From: a bacterium
Lineage (GTDB): Bacteria > Verrucomicrobiota > Verrucomicrobiia > Limisphaerales > J093
NCBI GenBank assembly: GCA_021780105.1
Contig: JAJXZJ010000055.1
Coordinates: 1-64,000, forward strand
Length of the DNA stretch: 64,000 nt
Direction: 5' to 3'
Part shown: piece by piece, positions 45,933 through 54,360 of the stretch
Position numbering within the stretch: position 1 is the first letter of the stretch
Layout of the letters: each line of letters begins with the position of its first letter
The notes under the pieces: model-generated
Told to the model about the DNA's origin: nothing
What the model saw: the letters and a program-made list of their open reading frames with translations, nothing else
The model's database searches: none
Made by a program: the position numbers and the translations under genes

Positions 45933-47642
45933 TCAATCCATGTCCATCACAGTCGCGCGGATGACCTCGTCCGGCGTGGTCAGCCCGGCCAGCACCTTGC
46001 GGGTGCCGTCTTCGCGGAGGGTGCGCATGCCCAGCTCGCGAGCGCGGGTCCGCAGGACGGCGGACGACACCTTTTCGTAGATCAGTTTGCGGGTTTCGTC
46101 CTCGATGACGAAGATTTCAAAAATGCCAAAGCGACCGCGGTGGCCGGTCTTGTTGCACTCGCTGCAACCCTTGCCCTTCTTGAACGTCGCCGTCGCCGCC
46201 TTGGCCGCGTCAATCCCCAAAGCCCGCAGCTCCTGCTCGGTCGGCGTGTAGGGCGCGCCGCACCGCTTGCAAATCTTGCGCACGAGCCGTTGGGCCATCA
46301 GGCACCGCGCGGATGAAGCCACCAAAAAGGGTTTGATGCCGATGTCAATGAGACGGGTCACGGCGCTGGGCGCGTCGTTCGTGTGCAGCGTGGAGAAAAC
46401 CAAGTGGCCCGTCAGCGAGGCGTTGATCGCGATGGTCGCCGTCTCCATGTCACGAATTTCCCCCAGCATGACGACGTTGGGCGCCTGCCGCAACATGGCC
46501 CGCAAGGCGGCGCCAAACGTCAGGCCCACCGTTTCGTTCACATGCACCTGGTTGATGCCGGACAAAACGTACTCAACCGGGTCCTCCACCGTGATGATCT
46601 TGCGATCCGGCCGGTTGATGTAGTTCAGCACCGCGTAAAGGGTCGTCGTCTTGCCCGAGCCGGTCGGCCCCGTGATCAGCAGGATGCCGTCCGGCAGGCC
46701 GATCAGCCGCTCGAAGGTCTGCTGGTCGTCGCTGAAAAAGCCCAGTTCCGGCAGGCCCAGCTTCAGGCCTTCCTTGTCCAGAATACGCATGACGATGCTT
46801 TCGCCGTGCGTCGTGGGCAGGCAGGACACGCGCAAGTCAATCAACTTGCCGCCCACCTGCGTCTGGATGCGGCCGTCCTGCGGAATCCGCCTTTCCGCAA
46901 TGGACATGTTCGACTGGATTTTCAGCCGGCTGATGATGGAAGCCTGCAACCGCTTGGGCGGGCTTTTCATCTCGTGCAACATGCCGTCAATCCGGTAACG
47001 GACGCGAAAACGCTTGGCCAGCGGCTCCAGGTGAATGTCCGAGGCCCGCAACTTGAAGGCGTCCACGATGAGCTGGTTGACCAGTTTGATGATCGGCGCG
47101 TCGGCATCCACCGCCGAGCCGTCATCCACCTCGCCCGCCGCGGTCTTGGAAACCTCCACCTCGCCCTCGGTGATGTCCTGGATCATCTTGCTCACCGAGT
47201 CGTCCTTGGCGCCGCCGTAGTAGCGGGTAATGGCCGACTCGATGTCCTCCACCGCGGCAACGGCGGGAATGATGTCCGTGTTAAGGGCGTGCTGGAGTCC
47301 GTCCAGCGTGTCGAGGTCGGACGGATCGGTCATGGCCACCACGATGCCATTGGCCTCTTTGCGGACGGGAACGACATTGAACCGTTTGGCCACGTCGCGG
47401 CGCACGGCGGCGATCACATCGTCCGTCAACCGCATCTCGCCCAGGTTCACAAACTCCGCGCCGAAGTGCGTCGCCTTGGCCTGCGCGACGATGGTCGGCG
47501 ACAGGACATTCTTCGCCACCAGCGTGTCCACCACGCCTTCGCCCGAGGCATCGGCCTCTGCTCGGATGGGTCCCAACTGCTCGTTGGTCACGTAGCCCAT
47601 CTCGATCAAGCCATCCAACAAATAATCGTCTCTCGCAGCCAC
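45933..47642 (-). CDS. pilB: PilB/GspE assembly ATPase (copy 2)
   Basis: A 569-residue assembly ATPase, first gene of the motor operon. The N-terminal domain begins AARDDYLLDGLIEMGYVT, the ATPase has [10 protein letters not shown] (Lys331) and NVVMLGEIRDMET, and the zinc site is CKRCGAPYTP with CSECNKTGHRGRFG. I place the start at GTG 47642: GGAGAAAGG lies 6 bases upstream and no ATG gives a family-like N-terminus. It is clearly paralogous to copy 1 but not a recent duplicate; sequences differ throughout. Confidence 0.92.
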   Translation of the reverse strand: MAARDDYLLDGLIEMGYVTNEQLGPIRAEADASGEGVVDTLVAKNVLSPTIVAQAKATHFGAEFVNLGEMRLTDDVIAAVRRDVAKRFNVVPVRKEANGIVVAMTDPSDLDTLDGLQHALNTDIIPAVAAVEDIESAITRYYGGAKDDSVSKMIQDITEGEVEVSKTAAGEVDDGSAVDADAPIIKLVNQLIVDAFKLRASDIHLEPLAKRFRVRYRIDGMLHEMKSPPKRLQASIISRLKIQSNMSIAERRIPQDGRIQTQVGGKLIDLRVSCLPTTHGESIVMRILDKEGLKLGLPELGFFSDDQQTFERLIGLPDGILLITGPTGSGKTTTLYAVLNYINRPDRKIITVEDPVEYVLSGINQVHVNETVGLTFGAALRAMLRQAPNVVMLGEIRDMETATIAINASLTGHLVFSTLHTNDAPSAVTRLIDIGIKPFLVASSARCLMAQRLVRKICKRCGAPYTPTEQELRALGIDAAKAATATFKKGKGCSECNKTGHRGRFGIFEIFVIEDETRKLIYEKVSSAVLRTRARELGMRTLREDGTRKVLAGLTTPDEVIRATVMDMD

Positions 47643-47701
47643 AAATTGCCTTTCTCCCCAATCAAGGGAGGCTTCGTCCACTCTGTCTGAATTCTCGGCG
47701 C

Positions 47702-47729
47702 ATGGTATCGGCTGTCTGTTTCCTGTCAA
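47702..47729 (-). promoter_or_regulatory. Promoter candidate for the motor operon
   Basis: On the minus strand TTGACA (47729-47724) is followed after 16 bases by TACCAT (47707-47702), 60 bases before the GTG start of the first ATPase gene. The -35 is perfect, the -10 weak. Confidence 0.4.
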
Positions 47730-47869
47730 ACGCAGACACCGATCTTCTCCGTCCCGCCGGCCGCCGCCGGCATGAGTCCATGTATTTGACCGCGGCGCGC
47801 CAGTAACGTTGTGAACAAACCAAGCACGCACTGTGCCGTTTCTGCAAGCCCGTTCCGCCAACCGCCCCG

Positions 47870-48523
47870 CTATAACGCGCGGCCCAAGGCCTGGATCGTC
47901 CTCCCGGTGTCCTCCATGCCCCAGCCCAGCGCCGTCAAGACGCCCACTTGCGCGGTCAGCACCGACAACCCGATCAGCAGGCCCAGCACGTTGCCCAGCC
48001 AGATGATCACGGCCGAGAAAAAGTAACCCTGCCCCGCCAGATCGCTTTGCCCCACTGACAGCGCTTCCACCGTGAAGGTGAGGTGAAACGCATACGCCGC
48101 TCCCAATAACAGGTGAAACCACGCCACATGCGGCTGCCAGCTCCAAATCAAGCCGCCGATCCCGAATGCCACCATCGCCAGCACGGCGTAAAGCGGGAAG
48201 AAATACGGCGCCAGCGCAATCAGGAAATTACTGCGGCTCAGCGTCACCTGCCCCCCGCTCGCGCGGGTCCGAATCCGTTTGACCCGCGCGCCGCACAGCC
48301 AGGCCCACAGCGCATGGGTCCATTCGTGCTCCAGCACGTAAAGCCGGGTCGGCTTCGGCAGCAGCCACAGCACCGTCAGCCAGCAACCCGCGCCCGCCAC
48401 CATGGCCACCCAGACGGCGTCCGCCCGCCAGCTCACGGCCACCACGCGGACCAGCGCGCGGGTCATTCCCCACGCCACCGGCAGCAACAGCACGCCACAA
48501 AGCCGTTTGAACCATTTCAGCAT
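47870..48523 (-). CDS. M50-like membrane zinc metalloprotease
   Basis: A 217-residue integral membrane protein with about five hydrophobic segments. HEWTHALWAW carries an HExxH zinc site placed against a membrane helix, and a second block, LAPYFFPLY, resembles the conserved Pro-containing stretch of M50B-like peptidases. Such enzymes can act in intramembrane cleavage, but the substrate is unknown and the third zinc ligand is not obvious. It precedes the secretion operon on the same strand with a 227-base gap containing that operon's promoter. Confidence 0.65.
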   Translation of the reverse strand: MLKWFKRLCGVLLLPVAWGMTRALVRVVAVSWRADAVWVAMVAGAGCWLTVLWLLPKPTRLYVLEHEWTHALWAWLCGARVKRIRTRASGGQVTLSRSNFLIALAPYFFPLYAVLAMVAFGIGGLIWSWQPHVAWFHLLLGAAYAFHLTFTVEALSVGQSDLAGQGYFFSAVIIWLGNVLGLLIGLSVLTAQVGVLTALGWGMEDTGRTIQALGRAL

Positions 48524-48651
48524 CGCCAGAGTTTAATCACGGCCGGCAAAATGAACAATCTCCGCCGCGCCGCCGCCGTAATGTCACACCGCCCGGACGC
48601 AATTTACGTTGTCAACCATCCCGTCTGAGCCTCAAATGCCGGCGGGTAACG

Positions 48652-48673
48652 ATTAGTCATCAATTAGTCATCA
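48652..48673 (+). repeat. Perfect 11-bp tandem repeat ending at the nnr start codon
   Basis: ATTAGTCATCA occurs twice without a gap (48652-48662 and 48663-48673); the last base of the second copy is the A of the nnr ATG. It replaces the position where a ribosome-binding site would be expected. Confidence 0.85.
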
Positions 48674-50091
48674 TGCCGGTTCCAGTCCTGACCATCGAGC
48701 AAATGCGCCAGTGGGAAAACGCCACCTGGGCGGCCGGCATCGCACCGGAAACCGTCATCCAGCAGGTCGGCGAACAGGTGGCCCGCCGGGCGCGGCAGCT
48801 CACGCGCGACGGCGACACCGTGCTGCTGCTGGCCGGCAAGGGGCACAATGGCGACGACGTCCGCGCCGCCCGGCTGCACCTGACAAACCGGAATGTCGAA
48901 CTGTTGAACGTGGATGACCCCGCCGCCCGCCGCCGGGAACTGGACGCGGCGCTGACCCGTCGGCCCGCGCTGATTGTGGACGGGCTGTTTGGCATCGGCC
49001 TTGACCGGCTGCTCAGCACCGCGTGGATGGCGTTTATCGGTGCCGTCAACGCCGCCGGCCGTCCGGTGCTGGCCGTGGACATTCCGTCCGGCCTGAACGC
49101 CGAGACGGGCGACACGATGGGCGCAACGATCCGGGCGCAAGTGACACTGACCGTCGGCGCGCCGAAAGTTGGCCTGTTGACGGCCCATGCCACGCCTTCC
49201 GTGGGCCGGCTGGAAGCGGCACCACATATTGGCCTGATCCCCTGCCCGGTTTCCAGCGGGCTTCAGTGGACGCTGCCGGAAGATTTTTGCGAATTCCCGC
49301 CCCCGCGGCCGGCCGAAAGTCACAAAGGCTCCTTTGGCCACCTGCTGATTTTCGCCGGCAGCGGCGGTTATCATGGCGCGGCCGTGCTGGCAGCGCGCGC
49401 CGCGCAGCGCGCCCGGCCGGGCCTGATTTCTCTGTTCACGCCGGAAACGGCCTATCTGCCCGTCGCGGCCCAACTCCAGGCGGTGATGGTTCATATCTGG
49501 CGGCGCAATACGGCGTGGCCGGAAAACGCCACCGCCATGGTCATCGGGCCTGGCATGGCCGACCGCGAGTTGCCGGCCGAGGTCGTCAACGAGGCCCGCT
49601 GGTGCTGGCGCGAGGCCGAATTCCCGATGTTGTGCGACGCCAGTGCGCTCGACTGGCTGCCGCGCGTGGAAGGCGTGTCGTCTGCCGAACGCATCCTGAC
49701 GCCGCACCCCGGCGAGGCGGCGCGTTTGTTGCGCGCTTCCGTGGAAGAGGTGCAGGCGGACCGCCCCGGCGCCGTGCGCGAACTGGCCCGCGAGTTCGGC
49801 GCCGGCTGCGTGGTGCTCAAAGGCCGGCACACCCTCGTCGGTGGCGCCGAGGGACCGATCTTCGTGAATTCCTCGGGCAATGCGGGGCTGGCCCAGGGCG
49901 GCAGTGGCGACGCGCTGGCCGGCTATCTCGGCGGCCTGCTGGCGCAGCCGGCACTCCAGAGCGATATATGCAACGCCCTACGGTATGGCGTCTGGCAACA
50001 CGGCGCCGCGGCTGACTTGCTGGAGACGTGCCGGCGCAACTGGACGGTCGAGGATTTGGTCGAACATTTGGGGAACACGCCGGCCTGCTGA
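48673..50091 (+). CDS. nnr: Bifunctional NAD(P)H-hydrate repair enzyme (epimerase + ADP/ATP-dependent dehydratase)
   Basis: A 472-residue fusion that repairs damaged NADHX/NADPHX. The N-terminal YjeF_N epimerase domain spans ~1-200 (GKGHNGDDVRAARLHL is a variant of the usual GNNGGDG loop, and VLAVDIPSGLNAETGD is the catalytic-Asp block). The C-terminal ribokinase-like dehydratase spans ~215-460, with KGSFGHLLIFAGSGGYHGAA, LTPHPGEAARLL, VVLKGRHTLV and the nucleotide motif GGSGDALAGYLGG. The ATG at 48673 has no clear Shine-Dalgarno sequence but fits the family N-terminus. Confidence 0.93.
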   Translation: MPVPVLTIEQMRQWENATWAAGIAPETVIQQVGEQVARRARQLTRDGDTVLLLAGKGHNGDDVRAARLHLTNRNVELLNVDDPAARRRELDAALTRRPALIVDGLFGIGLDRLLSTAWMAFIGAVNAAGRPVLAVDIPSGLNAETGDTMGATIRAQVTLTVGAPKVGLLTAHATPSVGRLEAAPHIGLIPCPVSSGLQWTLPEDFCEFPPPRPAESHKGSFGHLLIFAGSGGYHGAAVLAARAAQRARPGLISLFTPETAYLPVAAQLQAVMVHIWRRNTAWPENATAMVIGPGMADRELPAEVVNEARWCWREAEFPMLCDASALDWLPRVEGVSSAERILTPHPGEAARLLRASVEEVQADRPGAVRELAREFGAGCVVLKGRHTLVGGAEGPIFVNSSGNAGLAQGGSGDALAGYLGGLLAQPALQSDICNALRYGVWQHGAAADLLETCRRNWTVEDLVEHLGNTPAC

Positions 50092-50210
50092 AGCCGGCTG
50101 ACTGGGGAGTGGCGGCGCAAACGCACGGCGGTCGGGCGTCCCACTCACGAAACCTTCTGGCGGGGAGGAATCGGCGCTAAAATTGCTTTCTTTGGCCGCA
50201 ACGATTTGAT

Positions 50211-51227
50211 ATGGCAACTCGCGACATGCGCATACGACACATTTTCTGGCTGACGCTGGCTCTGGTCTGCCAGTTGCTGGCCGCGGTCTGGGCCGACGAA
50301 TACAGGCTGCTGGACGATTCGACGATCAAAGGCAAGCCTTCCGCCTTCGACGAGAACGGCGTCGTGTTCAACCTCGACACCGGCGGTTTTTCCCACCGCG
50401 TCGCCTGGGGCAAGTTCACCCAGGATTCGCTCAAGCGGCTGGCCCAGGACGAGAAGCTCCGGTCCATGGCCGAGCCGTTTATCGAGATTCCGCCCGAAGC
50501 CCGGCCGAAACCCAAGCCGATCATTTTGAAGCAAGTGCCGCATGTCGAGCGCCCCGTCGGCCGCACGACGTTTCTCAGTTCGTTTACCACGCCGCTGGGC
50601 CTTGCCATCGTCGGGCTGCTCTACGCTGCCAACCTGTTCGCGGCCTATGAAATTGGCAGGTATCGCAACCGCCCGATCGCCGGCGTTTGCGGCATTTCCG
50701 CCCTGCTGCCGTTGCTGGGGCCGTTGATTTTCCTGGCCTCGCCCACGTTGGGCGAGCCGGAGACCGGGGAAGCCGAGATGGCGGTGGCGGAAACCACCGC
50801 GCCCGGAGTGCCCGCGGCCGGCAGCCCCGGCGGTTCCACCTCACGTAAATTGGGCGCCGTTGGCGTTCAACCCCCGGCTGGCGGCGGCGGCCTGCGCGTG
50901 GCCGCCACGGCGGAAAAACCCGGCGCCGGCGGCGGCCAGTCCGCGCGCAAAATTTTCAAGCGCGGCGATTTCACGTTCAACCGGCGGTTCATGGAAACCC
51001 AGTTTTCCGGCTTTTTCCGCATTGTGCCGCTGGAGTCGGAGAAGGATCTCGTGATGGTCATCCACACCGCCAAACAGGAACACGTCGGCCGCCGTATCAG
51101 CCGCATCTCGGCGAACGACATGTATCTGCAACTCCAGCAGGGTGGCGGCACCAAGGAAGTCCGCGTGAGCTTCGGCGAAATCGCGCAGATCACCGTCCGC
51201 CACAAGGACGACACCGGGCCGGCGTAG
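50211..51227 (+). CDS. Hypothetical membrane protein with signal peptide
   Basis: 338 residues, no family recognised. A signal peptide spans about 6-27 (IRHIFWLTLALVCQLLAAVWA). An extracytoplasmic segment (DEYRLLDDSTIKGKPSAFDENG...) resembles the short 'SHD1/beta' modules of secreted planctomycete-verrucomicrobial proteins. Two membrane segments lie at about 125-145 (LGLAIVGLLYAANLFAAYEI) and 155-180. A Gly/Ala/Pro-rich linker and a C-terminal domain (~245-335; RKIFKRGDFTFNRRFMETQF) follow. The start may instead be the ATG at 50226. Confidence 0.7.
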   Translation: MATRDMRIRHIFWLTLALVCQLLAAVWADEYRLLDDSTIKGKPSAFDENGVVFNLDTGGFSHRVAWGKFTQDSLKRLAQDEKLRSMAEPFIEIPPEARPKPKPIILKQVPHVERPVGRTTFLSSFTTPLGLAIVGLLYAANLFAAYEIGRYRNRPIAGVCGISALLPLLGPLIFLASPTLGEPETGEAEMAVAETTAPGVPAAGSPGGSTSRKLGAVGVQPPAGGGGLRVAATAEKPGAGGGQSARKIFKRGDFTFNRRFMETQFSGFFRIVPLESEKDLVMVIHTAKQEHVGRRISRISANDMYLQLQQGGGTKEVRVSFGEIAQITVRHKDDTGPA

Positions 51228-51282
51228 GCCGGCGGGCGTGCCGTTGGTTCCGGCCGCGGCGTTCTCCATCACCACCGTCGCC

Positions 51283-51540
51283 ATGTCACCACAGTTCGGC
51301 GCCTTCACCGCCAGCGAACTTTTTTGTCCGAAGTGCGGGCGCGCCCAGCCGGTTCGCGAACGCCTGTTGCTCCTGCTGCCCACGGGCGAACTTTATGAAT
51401 ACCGGTGCGCCGTCTGTGCGACCTCGCTCGGGGAACGCACCGTCTCCGGTCCCGCGGTGCAACCGTCATCGCTCCGCGCCACCGCGACGGCCAATGCCCG
51501 CCCCGGTCGTCCGGCACCCAAACGCCGGCTGCTGCGCTGA
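51283..51540 (+). CDS. Small zinc-ribbon protein
   Basis: An 85-residue protein with two CxxC pairs (FCPKCGRAQPVRE and YRCAVCATSLGE) about 30 residues apart, a compact zinc ribbon, followed by a basic Ala/Pro/Arg-rich tail. The start at 51283 (MSPQFGAFTASELFCPKC) is chosen over an in-frame ATG-less extension that begins right after the previous gene. Function unknown; it is sandwiched tightly between the membrane protein and fmt. Confidence 0.6.
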   Translation: MSPQFGAFTASELFCPKCGRAQPVRERLLLLLPTGELYEYRCAVCATSLGERTVSGPAVQPSSLRATATANARPGRPAPKRRLLR

Positions 51541-51561
51541 ACGCCGGACTTGCGAACTGCC

Positions 51562-52512
51562 ATGCCTCCGTTGCGACTCATCTTCTTCGGCACGGCGGAA
51601 CTGGCCTGCGCCAGCCTCGCCGCGCTGGCGAAGGAACCGGCGTTCCGCGTTCTCGGCGTCGTCACGCAACCCGACCGTCCCCAAGGCCGCGACCTGAGAC
51701 TCCAGCCGCCGCCGGTCAAAGTCCTCGCCGGCCGCCTCGGCTTGCCCGTCTGGCAACCCGAACGCTGCCGGCAGCCGGAGTTCGTCGAACACCTGCGTTC
51801 GTTGGCGCCGGAGTTGATCGTCGTCGCCGCCTACGGACAGCTTCTGCCGCCGGCCATCCTCACGCTGCCGCCGCACGGTTGCGTGAACGTCCATACGTCC
51901 CTGCTGCCGCGTCATCGCGGTGCCGCGCCCATCCAGTGGGCCTTGCTCGAAGGCGACGCGGAAACGGGCGTCACCCTCATGCAAATGGACGCCGGCCTCG
52001 ACACCGGCGACATCCTCAGCCGGCAAACGACGTCCATCGCAGCGGACGACACCGCGCAGACGCTGCATGACCGGCTCGCCGTGCTCGGCGCCGAACTGCT
52101 CGTCCGCACGCTTCCCGACCTGGTTGCGGGCCGGATTTCGCCGCGGCCGCAGCCGGCCGAGGGCGTGAGTTACGCGCGGAAAATCACCAAGGACGACGGC
52201 CGGCTGGACTGGCGCCTGCCGGCGGACGTCTTGTGGCGTCGCGTCCGCGCCTTCACGCCCTGGCCCGGTGCGTTCACCCGGTTGCCGGCGACACCGCAGC
52301 CGGTCCGGTTGAAAATCTGGCGTGCTGAACCGGCGGCAAGCGCCGCCGGCCACGCCGGCGAAATTCTCAGCGCCGCCAGAACCGGCGTCCTTGTCGCCTG
52401 CGGCAGCGGGGCATTGCGGTTGCTCGAACTTCAACGTGAAGGCGGACGCCGGCTGCCGGCCGCGGAATTTCTCGCCGGCCACGCGCTGCCGGCGGGAACC
52501 GTGTTGGCGTGA
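51562..52512 (+). CDS. fmt: Methionyl-tRNA formyltransferase
   Basis: The 316-residue enzyme formylates Met-tRNA(fMet). LRLIFFGTAELACASLAAL is the family N-terminus, and the catalytic and folate-binding region is VNVHTSLLPRHRGAAPIQWA with the Asn-His pair, then DAGLDTGDIL. The C-terminal OB-fold-like domain begins near FTPWPGAFTRL. The ATG at 51562 is preferred over TTG 51550. It lies 21 bases after the zinc-ribbon gene; def is elsewhere in the window. Confidence 0.95.
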   Translation: MPPLRLIFFGTAELACASLAALAKEPAFRVLGVVTQPDRPQGRDLRLQPPPVKVLAGRLGLPVWQPERCRQPEFVEHLRSLAPELIVVAAYGQLLPPAILTLPPHGCVNVHTSLLPRHRGAAPIQWALLEGDAETGVTLMQMDAGLDTGDILSRQTTSIAADDTAQTLHDRLAVLGAELLVRTLPDLVAGRISPRPQPAEGVSYARKITKDDGRLDWRLPADVLWRRVRAFTPWPGAFTRLPATPQPVRLKIWRAEPAASAAGHAGEILSAARTGVLVACGSGALRLLELQREGGRRLPAAEFLAGHALPAGTVLA

Positions 52513-52625
52513 ACGGACGCGGACGAATTACCGGACGCGCAGGATTTCAGCCGTTTGATTTCGCCGCCGGTTTGGGGTTGTGCTAAACATGGTGACGGCC
52601 GGCGCAGGCCCGGCCAAACCCGGTC

Positions 52626-53531
52626 ATGGTTGACAGGACAGCCGACATCGAAAAAGGAAACGTGGCGCTGAACTCGGTCCTCGCGGCCCTGTTGCTGACC
52701 GCGTTGAAGATCGTGGTCGGCGTGTGGAGCGGCAGTCTCGGCATCCTGGCGGAGGCGGCGCATTCCGGCCTGGATCTGCTGGCGGCCATCGTCACGCTGG
52801 TCGCCGTGCGGATTTCCAGCATTCCCGCCGACCAAAACCATGCCTACGGTCATGGCAAGGTGGAAAACCTCTCCGCGCTGGTGGAAACGCTCCTGCTTCT
52901 GGCCACCTGCGTGTGGATCATCTCCGAAGCCGTCGAGCGGTTGACCGCGCACAACGTCGTGGTGGATGCCTCCATCTGGACTTTTCTGGTCATGGCGACC
53001 TCGATCGTGGTGGACGTGACCCGCTCGCGGATGCTTTATCGCGCGGCGCGCAAGCACCGCAGTCAGGCGCTGGAGGCGGATGCGCTGCATTTCAGCACGG
53101 ACATCTGGAGCTCGGCCGTGGTGATTGTCGGGCTGCTGGGCGTCAAACTGGCTGCTTCGTTCCCCCATCTCGATTTCCTGCGGCTGACGGATGCCGTGGC
53201 GGCCCTGATCGTCGCGGTGATTGTGGTCGCGGTCAGTCTCCAGCTCGGCCGGCGGACGATTCAGGGGCTGCTGGACACCGCGCCCGCCGGGGCGGCCGGC
53301 CGGATCAAGGAAACGGTGGAAGCCATTGACCGGGTGGACAATTGCCACGCTGTCCGCGTCCGCCAGTCGGGTCCGCAGTATTTTGTGGACCTGCACATCC
53401 TGGTGGACGGACAAATGACGCTGAAGGACGCTCACGAGCTGACCGAGCGCGTGGAGCAGGCCGTGCAAGCCGTGCTTCCGGGCGCGGATGTGACGGTGCA
53501 TCCGGAGCCGCACATGCCCGTCGCCGGCTGA
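52626..53531 (+). CDS. Cation diffusion facilitator (CDF) metal exporter
   Basis: A 301-residue membrane protein exporting Zn2+, Fe2+ or another divalent cation in exchange for protons. About six membrane segments are followed by a cytoplasmic ferredoxin-like C-terminal domain (~205-300). The CDF signature is LGILAEAAHSGLDLLAAIVTL, and HAYGHGKVENLSALVE is the conserved loop with metal-site His residues. The metal cannot be told from sequence. It ends 16 bases before the ABC permease pair. Confidence 0.92.
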   Translation: MVDRTADIEKGNVALNSVLAALLLTALKIVVGVWSGSLGILAEAAHSGLDLLAAIVTLVAVRISSIPADQNHAYGHGKVENLSALVETLLLLATCVWIISEAVERLTAHNVVVDASIWTFLVMATSIVVDVTRSRMLYRAARKHRSQALEADALHFSTDIWSSAVVIVGLLGVKLAASFPHLDFLRLTDAVAALIVAVIVVAVSLQLGRRTIQGLLDTAPAGAAGRIKETVEAIDRVDNCHAVRVRQSGPQYFVDLHILVDGQMTLKDAHELTERVEQAVQAVLPGADVTVHPEPHMPVAG

Positions 53532-53547
53532 CGATTCTCGCACCGCC

Positions 53548-54354
53548 GTGAACAAGTACTGGCACGTCTTCCAGATCGGCATCCAGAACACGCTGGTTTA
53601 CCGCGTGAATTTCCTGTTCCGCGCCAGTTTCGGGCTGATTCCGCTGATGGCCACGATCTACCTCTGGCGCGCCATTTACGCGAGCAATCCGGACCAGACG
53701 GGCGTTGCCGGTTACACGCTCGCTGGCATGACGTCGTATTACTTGCTGTCCACCGTTGTGGACGCGCTGACCGCCGTCGCTGACGACGACTGGCAGATTG
53801 CCGAGGACATCAAGGACGGCAACATCAGCCAACTGCTGCTCAAGCCGATGGATTACCTCGCCTACCGGCTGAGTCTGTTTCTGGCGGGCCGCGTGGTTTA
53901 CACCACCGCGGCGGTGTTGCCGGTTGCTGCCATGCTCCTGTTGCAACACTCGTTCTTCGTGCTCCCGCCGGACGGACTGACCCTGGCGGTGTTTGCCGCT
54001 TCGACCTTGCTGACGGCGTTGTTGCAATTCTTGATTTCCTACACCATGGCGCTGCTCGCCTTCTGGGTGCTGGAAGTTTCCACGTTCATCTTCATCCTGT
54101 TTGCCTTCGAATATATCGCCGGCGGACATCTGTTTCCGTTGGATATTTTGCCGCCCGTGCTGGCGCAGGCGTTGAACCTGACGCCCTTTCCGTATCAACT
54201 TTACTTCCCGGTCAGCGTTTATCTTGGCCGTGTCACCGGCGCCGAGCTGTGGCGCGGCCTGGCCGTGCAGGCGGCCTGGGTGCTGGTCATGTTCGGCGTG
54301 GCACGCCTGGTCTGGCGCCGGGGAATCAAACACTATTCCGCCGTCGGCGGCTGA
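53548..54354 (+). CDS. ABC-2-type permease, subunit 1
   Basis: 268 residues with six membrane segments, starting MNKYWHVFQIGIQNTLVYRVNF (GTG start). The pattern of a short amphipathic N-terminus, the cytoplasmic segment EDIKDGNISQLLLKPMDYLAYR and an FxEYIAGGHLFPLDILP loop fits the ABC-2 family (formerly DUF990/PF06182-like) exporters. These normally work as a heterodimer with a partner permease and an ATPase. The partner follows directly; no ATPase gene is adjacent. Confidence 0.82.
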   Translation: MNKYWHVFQIGIQNTLVYRVNFLFRASFGLIPLMATIYLWRAIYASNPDQTGVAGYTLAGMTSYYLLSTVVDALTAVADDDWQIAEDIKDGNISQLLLKPMDYLAYRLSLFLAGRVVYTTAAVLPVAAMLLLQHSFFVLPPDGLTLAVFAASTLLTALLQFLISYTMALLAFWVLEVSTFIFILFAFEYIAGGHLFPLDILPPVLAQALNLTPFPYQLYFPVSVYLGRVTGAELWRGLAVQAAWVLVMFGVARLVWRRGIKHYSAVGG

Positions 54355-54360
54355 GTGGCC

